Assembly (NCBI GenBank): GCA_002256345.1
Contig: NKIY01000002.1
Coordinates: 1 to 64,000 of the forward strand
Origin: Bradyrhizobiaceae bacterium PARB1
GTDB lineage: Bacteria; Pseudomonadota; Alphaproteobacteria; Rhizobiales; Xanthobacteraceae
Direction of reading: 5' to 3'
Length of the DNA: 64,000 nt
In this document: positions 12,083-19,480 of the stretch, in pieces
How the letters are laid out: every line of letters begins with the position of its first letter
How positions within the stretch are numbered: the first letter of the stretch is position 1
The notes under the pieces: model-generated
The model's input: the letters and a program-made list of their open reading frames with translations, nothing else
What the model was told of the DNA's origin: nothing
Database searches by the model: none
Translations under genes and position numbers: made by a program

Positions 12083-12487
12083 GTGCGCATCGATGGAAGC
12101 TGCCACTGTGGCGCAATCCGCTACACCGCCACGATCGATCCAGCGCAGGTCTCCGTCTGCCATTGTACGGACTGCCAGACTCTCACCGGCTCGCCCTACC
12201 GCGTATCCGTTCTGTGTTCGCCCAATGACGTGAAGATCGTCTCGGGCCAGACGCGTGCCTACCGAAAGACGGGGGATAGCGGTCGGGTTCGGCTTCAACT
12301 TTTTTGTGGTGACTGCGGCACGCCGCTCTTTGCGTGCGACGAGAATCCGAACGCTGGAATCTGGAGTTTGCGCTGGGGTAGCATAACGCAGCGCCACGAT
12401 CTGAAGCCGTCGCGCCAGATCTGGTGCCGTTCTGCGGAACCATGGATTGCGGAGCTGGCGGCAGTGCCGGGGCAGGCGATGGAATGA
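12083..12487 (+). CDS. GFA/CENP-V family zinc-binding protein
   Basis: 134 residues from a GTG start (MRIDGSCHCGAIRY). The family (glutathione-dependent formaldehyde-activating enzyme, Gfa) binds zinc through conserved cysteines, all present: SCHCG near the start, VCHCTDCQ around residue 27, and FCGDCGTPLF around 75. The founding member links formaldehyde to glutathione, but most homologues have no assigned reaction, so formaldehyde detoxification is not claimed. It is convergent with the tRNA-Val gene. Confidence 0.85.
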   Translation: MRIDGSCHCGAIRYTATIDPAQVSVCHCTDCQTLTGSPYRVSVLCSPNDVKIVSGQTRAYRKTGDSGRVRLQLFCGDCGTPLFACDENPNAGIWSLRWGSITQRHDLKPSRQIWCRSAEPWIAELAAVPGQAME

Positions 12488-12500
12488 GGAATTCAGGGAA

Positions 12501-12579
12501 TGGTGGGCGGCTACGGATTCGAACCGCAGACCCTCTCGGTGTAAACGAGATGCTCTAACCAGCTGAGCTAGCCGCCCGA
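12501..12579 (-). tRNA. tRNA-Val (anticodon UAC)
   Basis: On the minus strand, acceptor GGGCGGC pairs with GCCGCCC, the D arm is TAGCTCAGCTGGTTAGAGC, anticodon stem TCTCG/CGAGA encloses loop TTTACAC (anticodon TAC), the T arm is GCGGTTCGAATCCGT, and ACCA ends the gene, so CCA is encoded. It reads GUA/GUG codons. Confidence 0.95.
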
Positions 12580-12640
12580 GGCAAACGCCCTGACGCCTGT
12601 TTAGCGCCAGTCCCGCGGTCCGGCAAGTCGTCTCAGGCGA

Positions 12641-12817
12641 TCAGCGTTCGATCCCCTTGGCGATTTCGATTCCCTCGTTCAGCAGCGCCATGCGCAGCAG
12701 GTTGTAGGTCGTTTCCGACCGGCACGCATTCGCGAGCTTGAGCGCATGGAGCATGGTGACGATCAGTTCGTCACCATCTTTTCCGCCCTGGATCACTTTC
12801 AAATGACACTGTTTCAT
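12641..12817 (-). CDS. Small 58-residue protein behind the acyl-HSL synthase
   Basis: The track ORF starts at 12904 inside luxI; the likely start is the ATG at 12817, five bases after the luxI stop, giving MKQCHLKVIQGGKDGDELIV and ending EGIEIAKGIER. There is only a weak ribosome site, so translation is probably coupled to luxI. The protein looks mostly helical after residue 15, with two cysteines and no signal peptide or membrane segment. I do not recognise it. Its place as last gene of a luxR-luxI unit suggests a role in quorum-sensing control (an antiactivator or adaptor), which is inference only. Confidence 0.65.
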   Translation of the reverse strand: MKQCHLKVIQGGKDGDELIVTMLHALKLANACRSETTYNLLRMALLNEGIEIAKGIER

Positions 12818-12822
12818 CGGGA

Positions 12823-13437
12823 TCAGGCAATCTGGCGCGAGGCAATGGCCGCGCCGAACACGGTATCCTGGATTTCCACCTTGTCCCGCACGCGGGCGTG
12901 GCATTGCTCATTGACGTGGAAGAGCACGGCGATGGTCGAATCGCCGTCGATCATGGCGGGCAGGCCGAGCGGTTCGATCTCGAAACCGAAGCTCTGCAGG
13001 ATCGGGATGCGCAGGGGATTGATCACCGACGTGAAGCCGGAGAGGCCCTCCATCATCCCGTATTCCTGGATCGCGGCGAGCAACTCGAAATAGTGCCTGC
13101 TGCGGCGCTGCGACTTGCGCATGGCGAAGCGGGTGAGTTCGAGCACGTCGCAGCGCTGGATGATCGCGCCTTCGACGAGATGAGGGAATTGCTCGCTCAG
13201 CATATGCGGCAAAACTGTCGGATAAAGGCGATAGCCGCCGGCCACGGTGCCGGTGTCATCGGCTGCGACAAGATAGACCGCAGCGTCGTCGTCATACTGG
13301 TCGCGTTCATGGGTGCCATCGACGTCGAAATCGGTCCAGCCGCGTTCGCCGACGAAGATCTCGTGGCGAAGCCGGAATTGCTTGTCGAGAAGATCGCTGT
13401 AGTGCCCGGCGTTGCCGCTATTGATGATCTCGATCAT
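12823..13437 (-). CDS. LuxI-family acyl-homoserine-lactone synthase, probably of the RpaI/BjaI/BraI type
   Basis: Makes N-acyl-homoserine lactone signals from S-adenosylmethionine and an acyl donor. The track ORF begins at 13518, but the ATG at 13437 has a GGAG site and places the invariant residues at family positions: Arg24, Phe28, Trp34 (FRLRHEIFVGERGW), then Asp46, Asp49 and Arg70, and the later Glu-Arg pair in VLELTRFAMRK. 204 residues. The late PLGLPAMIDGDSTIAV block resembles RpaI (PLGLPQDINGFSTTAV, from memory); members of that branch use CoA-linked aryl or branched acids rather than acyl-ACP, so the signal may be non-fatty-acyl. It is 82 bp downstream of luxR on the same strand. A strong hairpin covers its ribosome site. 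Confidence 0.92.
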   Translation of the reverse strand: MIEIINSGNAGHYSDLLDKQFRLRHEIFVGERGWTDFDVDGTHERDQYDDDAAVYLVAADDTGTVAGGYRLYPTVLPHMLSEQFPHLVEGAIIQRCDVLELTRFAMRKSQRRSRHYFELLAAIQEYGMMEGLSGFTSVINPLRIPILQSFGFEIEPLGLPAMIDGDSTIAVLFHVNEQCHARVRDKVEIQDTVFGAAIASRQIA

Positions 13438-13445
13438 GAGAAGTG

Positions 13446-13467
13446 CTCCGCGCTGCTTTGCGCGGAG
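13446..13467 (-). promoter_or_regulatory. Perfect inverted repeat that contains the luxI ribosome-binding site
   Basis: CTCCGCGC-N6-GCGCGGAG, 8+8 bp without mismatch, lies in the luxR-luxI gap. Read on the minus strand, the last four bases, GGAG, are the luxI Shine-Dalgarno, 8 bp before the ATG. As RNA it would form a GC-rich stem hiding the ribosome site. As DNA it has the size of a lux box (about 20-22 bp), but its place right at the start codon fits RNA control or repression better than activation. Confidence 0.7.
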
Positions 13468-13519
13468 GAGTCTCATGGGCGGTCGGGTCGCGAAATTCCG
13501 TGGGCTGGGGATTGACAAA

Positions 13520-14254
13520 TCAGAAAGTGATCAGTCCTCGCTTGATCGCTTCGGCTACGGCCTGCGCGCGCGTATGCGCGTTGAGCTTGTGCATCGCCGC
13601 CGTCACCGTCTTGTTCACGGTGTCTTCGGAGATGCTGAGGATCACGCTCGTATCCCAGGCCGTCTTGCCGGCGGCGACCCAGTTCATCACTTCGCGTTCT
13701 CTTGCGCTGAGCACCGCCGGCTTGGTCTGCTGGCGCGAACGCAGGATGGCAAAGCGGTTGAACGCATACATGGTGACGAGTTCGATCGCCGAATTCGCTT
13801 CTGGCGTACGCTCGACATCGCGCCCCGCCAGCGACAGTCCGGCCTGATATCCGTTCATGCCATGCACGGGCGCGCAGAGGCCGAATCGCAGGTCGTAGTC
13901 GACGGCGGCGATTTCCATGACATGCCGCGACGCCGGGCTCATCCGGTCGACTGGAAGATCCGACCAGGCAAACATCTCTGCCTGTTGGCGAATGCGCGGA
14001 GCAAGCGGATCGTGTGCGTAGAAATTGGAGCTGCGATACTGCTCTGCCCAGCTCTTCGGCCAGGCCTGCCATAGCACGCGCTCTTCGAACGGCTGATGGC
14101 TTCCGGCCGAGGTCAGGAAACAGACATGGCCATAGCCGAACGAAGCCGCGGTGCTGGTAATTATCTCGCCGATAGCGGCGGGGGATTGCGCGGCGCCGAT
14201 CCGTTCGATCGCCGAAAGGGTATCCAGAAAGTATTTGCCCCTGAATGAGCTCAT
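13520..14254 (-). CDS. LuxR-family quorum-sensing transcription regulator
   Basis: 244 residues from the ATG at 14254, which has an AGGAG site; the track start at 14446 adds an unlikely 64-residue tail. The N-terminal half is an autoinducer-binding domain with the usual conserved W, Y, D and P positions (FYAHDPLAPRI, FAWSDLP). The C-terminal LuxR/GerE helix-turn-helix is clear: LSAREREVMNWVAAGKT ... SISEDTVNKTVTAAMHKL. It is upstream of, and same strand as, luxI, so it is its cognate receptor by position. Binding of the signal would change DNA binding at lux-box dyads; two candidate dyads are listed nearby. Confidence 0.93.
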   Translation of the reverse strand: MSSFRGKYFLDTLSAIERIGAAQSPAAIGEIITSTAASFGYGHVCFLTSAGSHQPFEERVLWQAWPKSWAEQYRSSNFYAHDPLAPRIRQQAEMFAWSDLPVDRMSPASRHVMEIAAVDYDLRFGLCAPVHGMNGYQAGLSLAGRDVERTPEANSAIELVTMYAFNRFAILRSRQQTKPAVLSAREREVMNWVAAGKTAWDTSVILSISEDTVNKTVTAAMHKLNAHTRAQAVAEAIKRGLITF

Positions 14255-14315
14255 GGGCGCTCCTGTATCCGATCTGTGTGAATTTCCTGGACTACAGACA
14301 CTTTCGGCCGGTCCA

Positions 14316-14333
14316 CCGCGAAACGCTTCGCGG
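14316..14333 (-). promoter_or_regulatory. 18-bp palindrome upstream of luxR (candidate lux box)
   Basis: CCGCGAA-N4-TTCGCGG, perfect over 7+7 bp, 62 bp upstream of the luxR start. The size and dyad form fit a LuxR-type operator and would allow autoregulation, but the sequence is unlike the second dyad at 13446-13467, so at most one of them is the LuxR site. Confidence 0.4.
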
Positions 14334-14497
14334 GCGGTTTCGAACAGGATAGAGCGGCGCTTGAGACAGACGCAATCAGTCGGAAGGCGAATATGGGGTT
14401 GTACGACGAATTTGATAGGGACTTCCGGGACAGGAGGTGCCGGCAAATGCGTTCGGTGACAGCTCTCGCGGTTGCGGGGTACCCGAATGCCGCGAGC

Positions 14498-15760
14498 CTA
14501 TGATGCCCGCTCTTCCCAAATCATCGCCAGATGCACGATGGTTTGCGCTGCCTTCTCCATGTCCTGCACGCTGACCCATTCGGTGCGGCCGTGGAAGGCG
14601 TGCTCGCCGGCGAAAATATTGGGGCAAGGCAGGCCCATGAAAGACAAGCGCGAGCCGTCTGTGCCGCCGCGGATGCTGCCGCGGACCGGCACGAGGCCGG
14701 TGCGCCGGATCGCCTCGATGGCGTAGTCGACGCCATACGGGTGCTTGTCGATCACCTGCTTCATGTTGCGATACTGTTCGGTGATCGCGATCGACGCGGT
14801 GGAATGCGGATAGGAGGCGAGCACGTCATCGACGATGGATTTCAGCAGGGCTTCCTTCTCCTTCAGTCCGTTCTCGGTGAAGTCGCGCACGATCAGGCTG
14901 AGCGTCGCCTGCTCCAGCGAACCGGAGATGCCGGTAGGGTGCAGAAAACCTTGCCGGCCTTCGGTGGTCTCCGGCGAGCAGGTGTCCTTCGGCAACCGCT
15001 CGACGATCGCTGCGGCAATCTTGACGGCGTGCTCCATCTTGCCCTTGGCGAAGCCCGGATGCGCCGCGACGCCAGTGATGTCGATCACCGCGGCATCGGC
15101 GGAGAAGGTCTCGTCCTCGATGTGACCGGCGGTCTCACCGTCCATCGTGTAGGCGAAATCGGCGCCAAGCTTTTTCAGATCGACCTTGTCGACGCCGCGG
15201 CCGATCTCCTCGTCCGGTGTGAACAGAATTTTGATGGCGCCGTGCTTGATGTCAGGATGCGCGATCAGGAAGCGCGCGGCATCCATGATCTCGGCAATGC
15301 CGGCCTTGTTGTCGGCGCCGAGCAAAGTTGTGCCGTCGGTGGTGACGATGTCATTGCCGATCTGGTCGGCGAGCGCCGGATTGTCCTTGAGCCGGATCAC
15401 CTGCGTGATGTCGGCCGGCAGCACGATGTCGCCGCCCTGATAGTTACGGATGATCTGCGGCTTCACATTGGCGCCGCTGCAGTCCGGCGACGTATCCATA
15501 TGCGAGCAGAAGCAGATCACCGGCACCGGCTTGTCCGACGTTGCCGGGATCGTCGCATAGACATAGCCGTGCTCATCGAGATGCGCATCGGCAAGGCCGA
15601 GCTCCTGCAGCTCGCGCGCGAGCAGTGCGCCGAGGTCTTTCTGCTTGGCCGTCGAGGGACAGGTAGGGGAGGCAGGGTCGGACTGGGTGTCGATCACGAC
15701 ATAGCGCAGGAAGCGCTCGAGGACGTCGTGGGTGAATGAGATGGCCGATGTCGCTGTCAT
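14498..15760 (-). CDS. pepT: Peptidase T (aminotripeptidase)
   Basis: M20-family two-zinc cytoplasmic aminopeptidase that removes the N-terminal residue of tripeptides. 420 residues, near the usual 410. Zinc and catalytic motifs: SHMDTSPD (His and catalytic Asp), LLGADNKAGIAE (bridging Asp), FTPDEEIGRG (catalytic and metal Glu), YTMDGE (Asp), and the late EHAFHGRTEW (His). The dimerisation lid lies between. It is the same strand as luxR but separated by 243 bp, so probably not in the same unit. Confidence 0.95.
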   Translation of the reverse strand: MTATSAISFTHDVLERFLRYVVIDTQSDPASPTCPSTAKQKDLGALLARELQELGLADAHLDEHGYVYATIPATSDKPVPVICFCSHMDTSPDCSGANVKPQIIRNYQGGDIVLPADITQVIRLKDNPALADQIGNDIVTTDGTTLLGADNKAGIAEIMDAARFLIAHPDIKHGAIKILFTPDEEIGRGVDKVDLKKLGADFAYTMDGETAGHIEDETFSADAAVIDITGVAAHPGFAKGKMEHAVKIAAAIVERLPKDTCSPETTEGRQGFLHPTGISGSLEQATLSLIVRDFTENGLKEKEALLKSIVDDVLASYPHSTASIAITEQYRNMKQVIDKHPYGVDYAIEAIRRTGLVPVRGSIRGGTDGSRLSFMGLPCPNIFAGEHAFHGRTEWVSVQDMEKAAQTIVHLAMIWEERAS

Positions 15761-15843
15761 GGATCGCTCGCCTCATATGGACACCCGGAAGTCTTTAGCG
15801 CTCCGGGCCGTGGCCCGAAGCGTGATCGTATCAGGACAGATCT

Positions 15844-16161
15844 TTAGACCGCGTCCTTCAGCTCCTTGGCCGGACGGAAGGCGACCTTCTTGCTGGCCTT
15901 GATCTGGATCTCTTCGCCGGTGGCCGGGTTGCGGCCGGTGCGAGCGGCGCGGGTGCGGACCTGCAGGATGCCGAGGCCGACGATGCGGATGCGCTCACCG
16001 TTCTTCAGGTGCTCGGTCATCTTGCCGACCATGTCGTTGAGAATCTCTTCGGCCTTCTTCTTCGAGAGCTCGTGAGTCTCGGCCAGCGAAGCCGCCAGAT
16101 GCTTGAGGGTGATGGTCGCCGGCGCAGGCGCCTTCGCGGGGGTGTCAGCGGTATCTGCCAT
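15844..16161 (-). CDS. HU-family DNA-binding protein
   Basis: Histone-like dimeric DNA-bending protein. 105 residues: an Ala/Pro/Thr-rich tail of about 16 residues precedes the HU fold (ITLKHLAASLAETHELSKKKAEEIL). The family signature GRNPATGEEIQI and the DNA-intercalating arm region are present, ending KKVAFRPAKELKDAV. A typical HU has about 90 residues, so the N-terminal tail is an addition. In many alphaproteobacteria an HU gene directly follows lon and is followed by tRNA genes and nuoA; here it lies 4.2 kb from lon and points the other way. Confidence 0.93.
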   Translation of the reverse strand: MADTADTPAKAPAPATITLKHLAASLAETHELSKKKAEEILNDMVGKMTEHLKNGERIRIVGLGILQVRTRAARTGRNPATGEEIQIKASKKVAFRPAKELKDAV

Positions 16162-16407
16162 GAGAACTGGCCTTTCCTTTAATAACCGTCACAAAAACCT
16201 GGGACGCCCGAGGGCTTAGACGATTCTATGCGAAGCCGCCTACGCTGAATCGCCCGTAAAATATGGGGTTATTTGCATGTTCTGCCTTGAAACGGCCGAA
16301 CCGCAAGAGGGTGGGGATGGTTTCGGAAAAGGGCGCGCGAACCTGCTTGACTTCGTCATGACGTCCCTTTATGTCCAGCCTCACTGCGGGACACAGTCCA
16401 CGTCCAC

Positions 16408-16484
16408 GCGGGAGTAGCTCAGTTGGTTAGAGCGCTGCCCTGTCACGGCAGAGGTCGCGGGTTCGAGTCCCGTCTCTCGCGCCA
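16408..16484 (+). tRNA. tRNA-Asp (anticodon GUC)
   Basis: Acceptor GCGGGAG pairs with CTCTCGC (one G-T), D arm TAGCTCAGTTGGTTAGAGC, anticodon stem CTGCC/GGCAG with loop CTGTCAC (anticodon GTC), T arm CGGGTTCGAGTCCCG, and encoded CCA. Complete. Confidence 0.96.
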
Positions 16485-16621
16485 TTCCAGTCGGAATGGT
16501 GATGCAAGCAGAAATCCTTACATATCATATCTGTTCCGGCATTCGCGTCTGTTTGGACATGCGCAAGATTCGACAGCGATCATGCGCGTCTACATTCCTG
16601 TCGCGTAAAGTGCCGTTCGTC

Positions 16622-16858
16622 TCAGAATGAATCCGCAAGCGCGATCTCGTCGCGCAGTGCCTGGATCCGTCGCGCGGCCTCGGCGCGGGTCAGGAGGGTT
16701 TCGAACTGCCCGGGCTGATACGCCTCGATCGCCAGCGACTTCAGCGTCAGCGCCTGGCTGCGCGTCATCGGCCCGGACAGCCGGTCGAGCAGGGCGCCGG
16801 TATCGCCGGAAAACGGGGGCGCTACTGTTGGGGCGGCGGAATGCAGAGCAGGGGTCAT
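16622..16858 (-). CDS. DUF3072-type small protein, apparently LexA-controlled
   Basis: 78 residues. A Pro/Ala-rich N-terminus is followed by MTRSQALTLKSLAIEAYQPGQFETLLTR and the conserved end EAARRIQALRDEIALADSF, matching DUF3072 as I remember it. It is soluble and helical, with function unknown in the family. The ATG follows GGAGG closely. Upstream, TTGGCA-17-TAAAGA makes a good promoter, and a consensus alphaproteobacterial LexA box overlaps its -10, so DNA-damage induction is likely. It shares no operon with its neighbours. Confidence 0.75.
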   Translation of the reverse strand: MTPALHSAAPTVAPPFSGDTGALLDRLSGPMTRSQALTLKSLAIEAYQPGQFETLLTRAEAARRIQALRDEIALADSF

Positions 16859-16902
16859 CTGGGCCTCCGGTCAGATTCGGATAAAAAAGATCTTGCCGTA
16901 AA

Positions 16903-16944
16903 GTTCTTGTTTTGTTCTTTACGCGAGATTGTCGGCGCTGCCAA
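16903..16944 (-). promoter_or_regulatory. SOS promoter of the DUF3072 gene
   Basis: On the minus strand: TTGGCA (16944-16939), 17 bp, TAAAGA (16921-16916), and a LexA box GAAC-AAAACAA-GAAC (16917-16903) overlapping the -10. The box is a perfect GTTC-N7-GTTC. The rest of the gap (16945-17179) shows no gene or clear structure. Confidence 0.8.
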
Positions 16945-17179
16945 GGTAAAATTCCGAATCATTGGGTTCCGCGCTGCCATCCACGCTGTTCCGCTGAGTC
17001 GATCACTCTGCGGGTTGTCTCGACGGTTCAATCCACAACGTCAGGCGCGGGGTAGCGCTAGCTGACGCTGGTCCGCCCGCAAGCGTTAAACCCCATGCTC
17101 GAATGCGGCCGCATGAAAGGCTGCGCCGATGGCGTCGGCGCAGCCTCCGGCATCATCGTGCCGCTGTCGGCTTTGGACG

Positions 17180-17428
17180 TTAATGCATCGTCTTCTGAGC
17201 GTTCATCAGGTGCATGTTGCAGCCGCGAACATCGCCGTTGGACATCGCCGTATTGGCCATGCCGATCTCGCGATTCATCATCATCTTCTGCGGGCCGTCG
17301 GCCATCGCGCTGACCTGGTCGTTTACCTTCATCATGTTGTCGCCGCTGCAACCCATCATTGGCTTGGCCGATGCCGGGGCGATGGCGAGGACGGAAAGCG
17401 CTGCTGCCGTGATCAAGAATTTCGTCAT
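17180..17428 (-). CDS. Small Met-rich secreted protein
   Basis: 82 residues with a clear signal peptide (MTKFLITAAALSVLAIAPASA, likely cut after ASA). The mature part of about 60 residues has ten or more methionines and two cysteines (PMMGCSGDNMMKVNDQV ... GDVRGCNMHLMNAQKTMH). Met- and His-rich periplasmic peptides can bind copper, but no metal motif of a known family is recognised. It stands alone and starts after an AGAGG-like site. Probably conserved in relatives, since codon use is normal for this genome. Confidence 0.65.
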   Translation of the reverse strand: MTKFLITAAALSVLAIAPASAKPMMGCSGDNMMKVNDQVSAMADGPQKMMMNREIGMANTAMSNGDVRGCNMHLMNAQKTMH

Positions 17429-17890
17429 GGGAACCTCTTGTCATTGGATGGACCAGCCCAGCACTGGCTTACAAAATACGAATTTCCTGCGTTTTGGTTC
17501 GCCGTCAAAACGATTTTTTCGACGCTGCACTGCAGTAACGTCGGCGAGGGCGCCGCCGCGCGATTTGCCGGATGGCTGACACTGCATCCATACGTTGCCA
17601 GGTGAACGGTGCGCTGGTTGATGCGTTGTCCCGTGCCGGGATATGCCACCGCTGGAGGCCCGGATTTCAACTTCCGGGAAACCCTGTCGCGAGATTGGTT
17701 CTTGCCCGCAACGCATGGTCGTCGATGGTGCGCTGGCAGTGCCCTGTCACAAGGCGTATCGCGCATGGCAGGGGCGGAAAACTGTCAACATCCCCGGTGT
17801 TGCATGGCTTGTTGCGCTGCGCTAAGGCTCAGAACCATTCCAATGTTCGAATCTGTGGCAGTTTCCGCGCCACGGGGTTAGGGATCGCCG
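17429..17890 (+). promoter_or_regulatory. Gene-free region upstream of the nuo operon
   Basis: No supported gene in 462 bp; track ORFs here have poor composition. A weak promoter-like pair, TTGCAT (17800-17805) and TAAGGC (17823-17828) with 17-bp spacing, would start transcription about 55 bp before nuoA. Nothing else was seen. Confidence 0.3.
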
Positions 17891-18256
17891 ATGAACGGCA
17901 TCTTGCAGAATTATCTTCCTCTTGTGGTCTTCATCGGCATCGCTTCCGTCATCGGTTTGTCGTTGCTGATCGCGCCATTTCTTGTCGCCTACCAGAACCC
18001 GGATCCGGAAAAGCTGTCCGCATATGAATGCGGATTCAACGCTTTTGACGATGCCCGCATGAAGTTCGACGTACGCTTCTATCTGGTGGCGATCCTCTTC
18101 ATCATTTTCGATCTCGAAGTCGCGTTCCTGTTTCCGTGGGCAGTGGCCTTCGGCAAGGTTGGCATCGCTGGCTTCTGGTCGATGATCGTGTTTCTCGGCG
18201 TGTTGACCGTCGGCTTCGCCTATGAATGGAAGAAAGGCGCGCTCGAATGGGATTGA
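17891..18256 (+). CDS. nuoA: NADH-quinone oxidoreductase subunit A
   Basis: Small membrane subunit of proton-pumping complex I, at the junction between the peripheral arm and the quinone channel. 121 residues with three transmembrane helices; the conserved loop [23 protein letters not shown] (the Cys-bearing ND3 loop) is present. It opens a 14-subunit operon and overlaps nuoB by 10 bp. Confidence 0.97.
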   Translation: MNGILQNYLPLVVFIGIASVIGLSLLIAPFLVAYQNPDPEKLSAYECGFNAFDDARMKFDVRFYLVAILFIIFDLEVAFLFPWAVAFGKVGIAGFWSMIVFLGVLTVGFAYEWKKGALEWD

Positions 18257-18828
18257 GCACCGCAACTGCACCCGCGATCGCTCAGGCTCCGCGTGGCATC
18301 CTCGATCCGTCCACCGGCAAGCCGGTCGGCGCGAACGATCCGTATTTCCTCGAGGTCAATGCCGAGCTGTCGGACAAGGGCTTCTTCGTCGCTGCGGCTG
18401 ACGATCTGATCACCTGGGCGCGCACCGGTTCGCTGATGTGGATGACCTTCGGTCTCGCCTGCTGCGCGGTCGAGATGATGCAGGTGTCGATGCCGCGTTA
18501 CGACGTCGAGCGTTTCGGCTTCGCACCGCGTGCCTCGCCGCGTCAGTCGGACGTGATGATCGTGGCCGGCACGCTGACCAACAAGATGGCGCCGGCGCTG
18601 CGCAAGGTCTACGATCAGATGCCGGAGCCTCGCTATGTGATCTCGATGGGATCATGCGCCAATGGCGGCGGCTACTACCACTATTCCTATTCAGTGGTGC
18701 GCGGCTGCGACCGCATCGTGCCGATCGACATCTATGTGCCGGGCTGCCCGCCCACCGCAGAAGCGCTGCTCTATGGCGTGCTGCTGCTGCAGAAGAAGAT
18801 CCGGCGAGTCGGGACGATCGAACGGTAA
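18247..18828 (+). CDS. nuoB: NADH-quinone oxidoreductase subunit B
   Basis: Carries cluster N2, the last iron-sulfur centre before quinone. The start is taken as the ATG at 18247 inside the nuoA end ([13 protein letters not shown]), giving 193 residues; the track start at 18226 is a shadow extension. The N2 cysteines are visible: the adjacent pair in [21 protein letters not shown] and YVPGCPP. Confidence 0.97.
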   Translation: MGLSTATAPAIAQAPRGILDPSTGKPVGANDPYFLEVNAELSDKGFFVAAADDLITWARTGSLMWMTFGLACCAVEMMQVSMPRYDVERFGFAPRASPRQSDVMIVAGTLTNKMAPALRKVYDQMPEPRYVISMGSCANGGGYYHYSYSVVRGCDRIVPIDIYVPGCPPTAEALLYGVLLLQKKIRRVGTIER

Positions 18829-18868
18829 TCTTGCGAACGCTAAGACCGCGAACCTTTAAGGCTATGTC

Positions 18869-19480
18869 ATGGACGATGTGAGGCTCGACACACTGGGTCA
18901 GACGATTGTCGGTGCCCTTCCGGGTGCCGCTCTCGCGCATTCAGTTGCTTTCGGCCAGCTGACGATCGTTGCGGAAACGTCGAAGATCGTCGAGGTCATG
19001 CGCTTCCTGCGCGATGATCCCGGGTGCCGTTTCGTCAACTTCACCGATGCGACCGCGGTCGACTATCCCGGCCGCGAGAAGCGTTTCGACGTCGTCTATC
19101 ATCTGATGTCGCCGTTTTTGAACACACGCCTGCGCGTCAAGGCACTGGCATCGGAGACCACCCAGGTGCCGTCGATCATCGACGTGTTTCCGGGCGCCGA
19201 CTGGTTCGAGCGCGAGGCCTACGACCTCTATGGCGTGATCTTCGTCGGCCATCCCGACATGCGCCGCCTGCTGACGGATTACGGCTTCGACGGCCATCCG
19301 CTGCGCAAGGACTTTCCGCTCACCGGCTTCGTCGAAGTTCGCTACGACGACCAGGAAAAGCGCGTGATCTACGAGCCTGTGCGGCTCAATCAGGAATTCC
19401 GCAAGTTTGACTTCCTGTCTCCATGGGAAGGCGCCGATTATCCGACGCTGCCCGGCGACGAGAAGGCGGGAGTTAAGTGA
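18869..19480 (+). CDS. nuoC: NADH-quinone oxidoreductase subunit C
   Basis: 30-kDa-type subunit of the peripheral arm. 203 residues with the family signature ERE(A)YDLYGV followed by [25 protein letters not shown]. It is separate from nuoD (not a fused NuoCD as in enterobacteria); its stop overlaps the nuoD start (ATGA). Confidence 0.97.
   Translation: MDDVRLDTLGQTIVGALPGAALAHSVAFGQLTIVAETSKIVEVMRFLRDDPGCRFVNFTDATAVDYPGREKRFDVVYHLMSPFLNTRLRVKALASETTQVPSIIDVFPGADWFEREAYDLYGVIFVGHPDMRRLLTDYGFDGHPLRKDFPLTGFVEVRYDDQEKRVIYEPVRLNQEFRKFDFLSPWEGADYPTLPGDEKAGVK

Noticed and set aside
15804-15817. CGGGCC-GT-GGCCCG as terminator of the HU gene
   Set aside because: The stem is short, its loop of two bases is too tight, and there is no T run on the minus strand.
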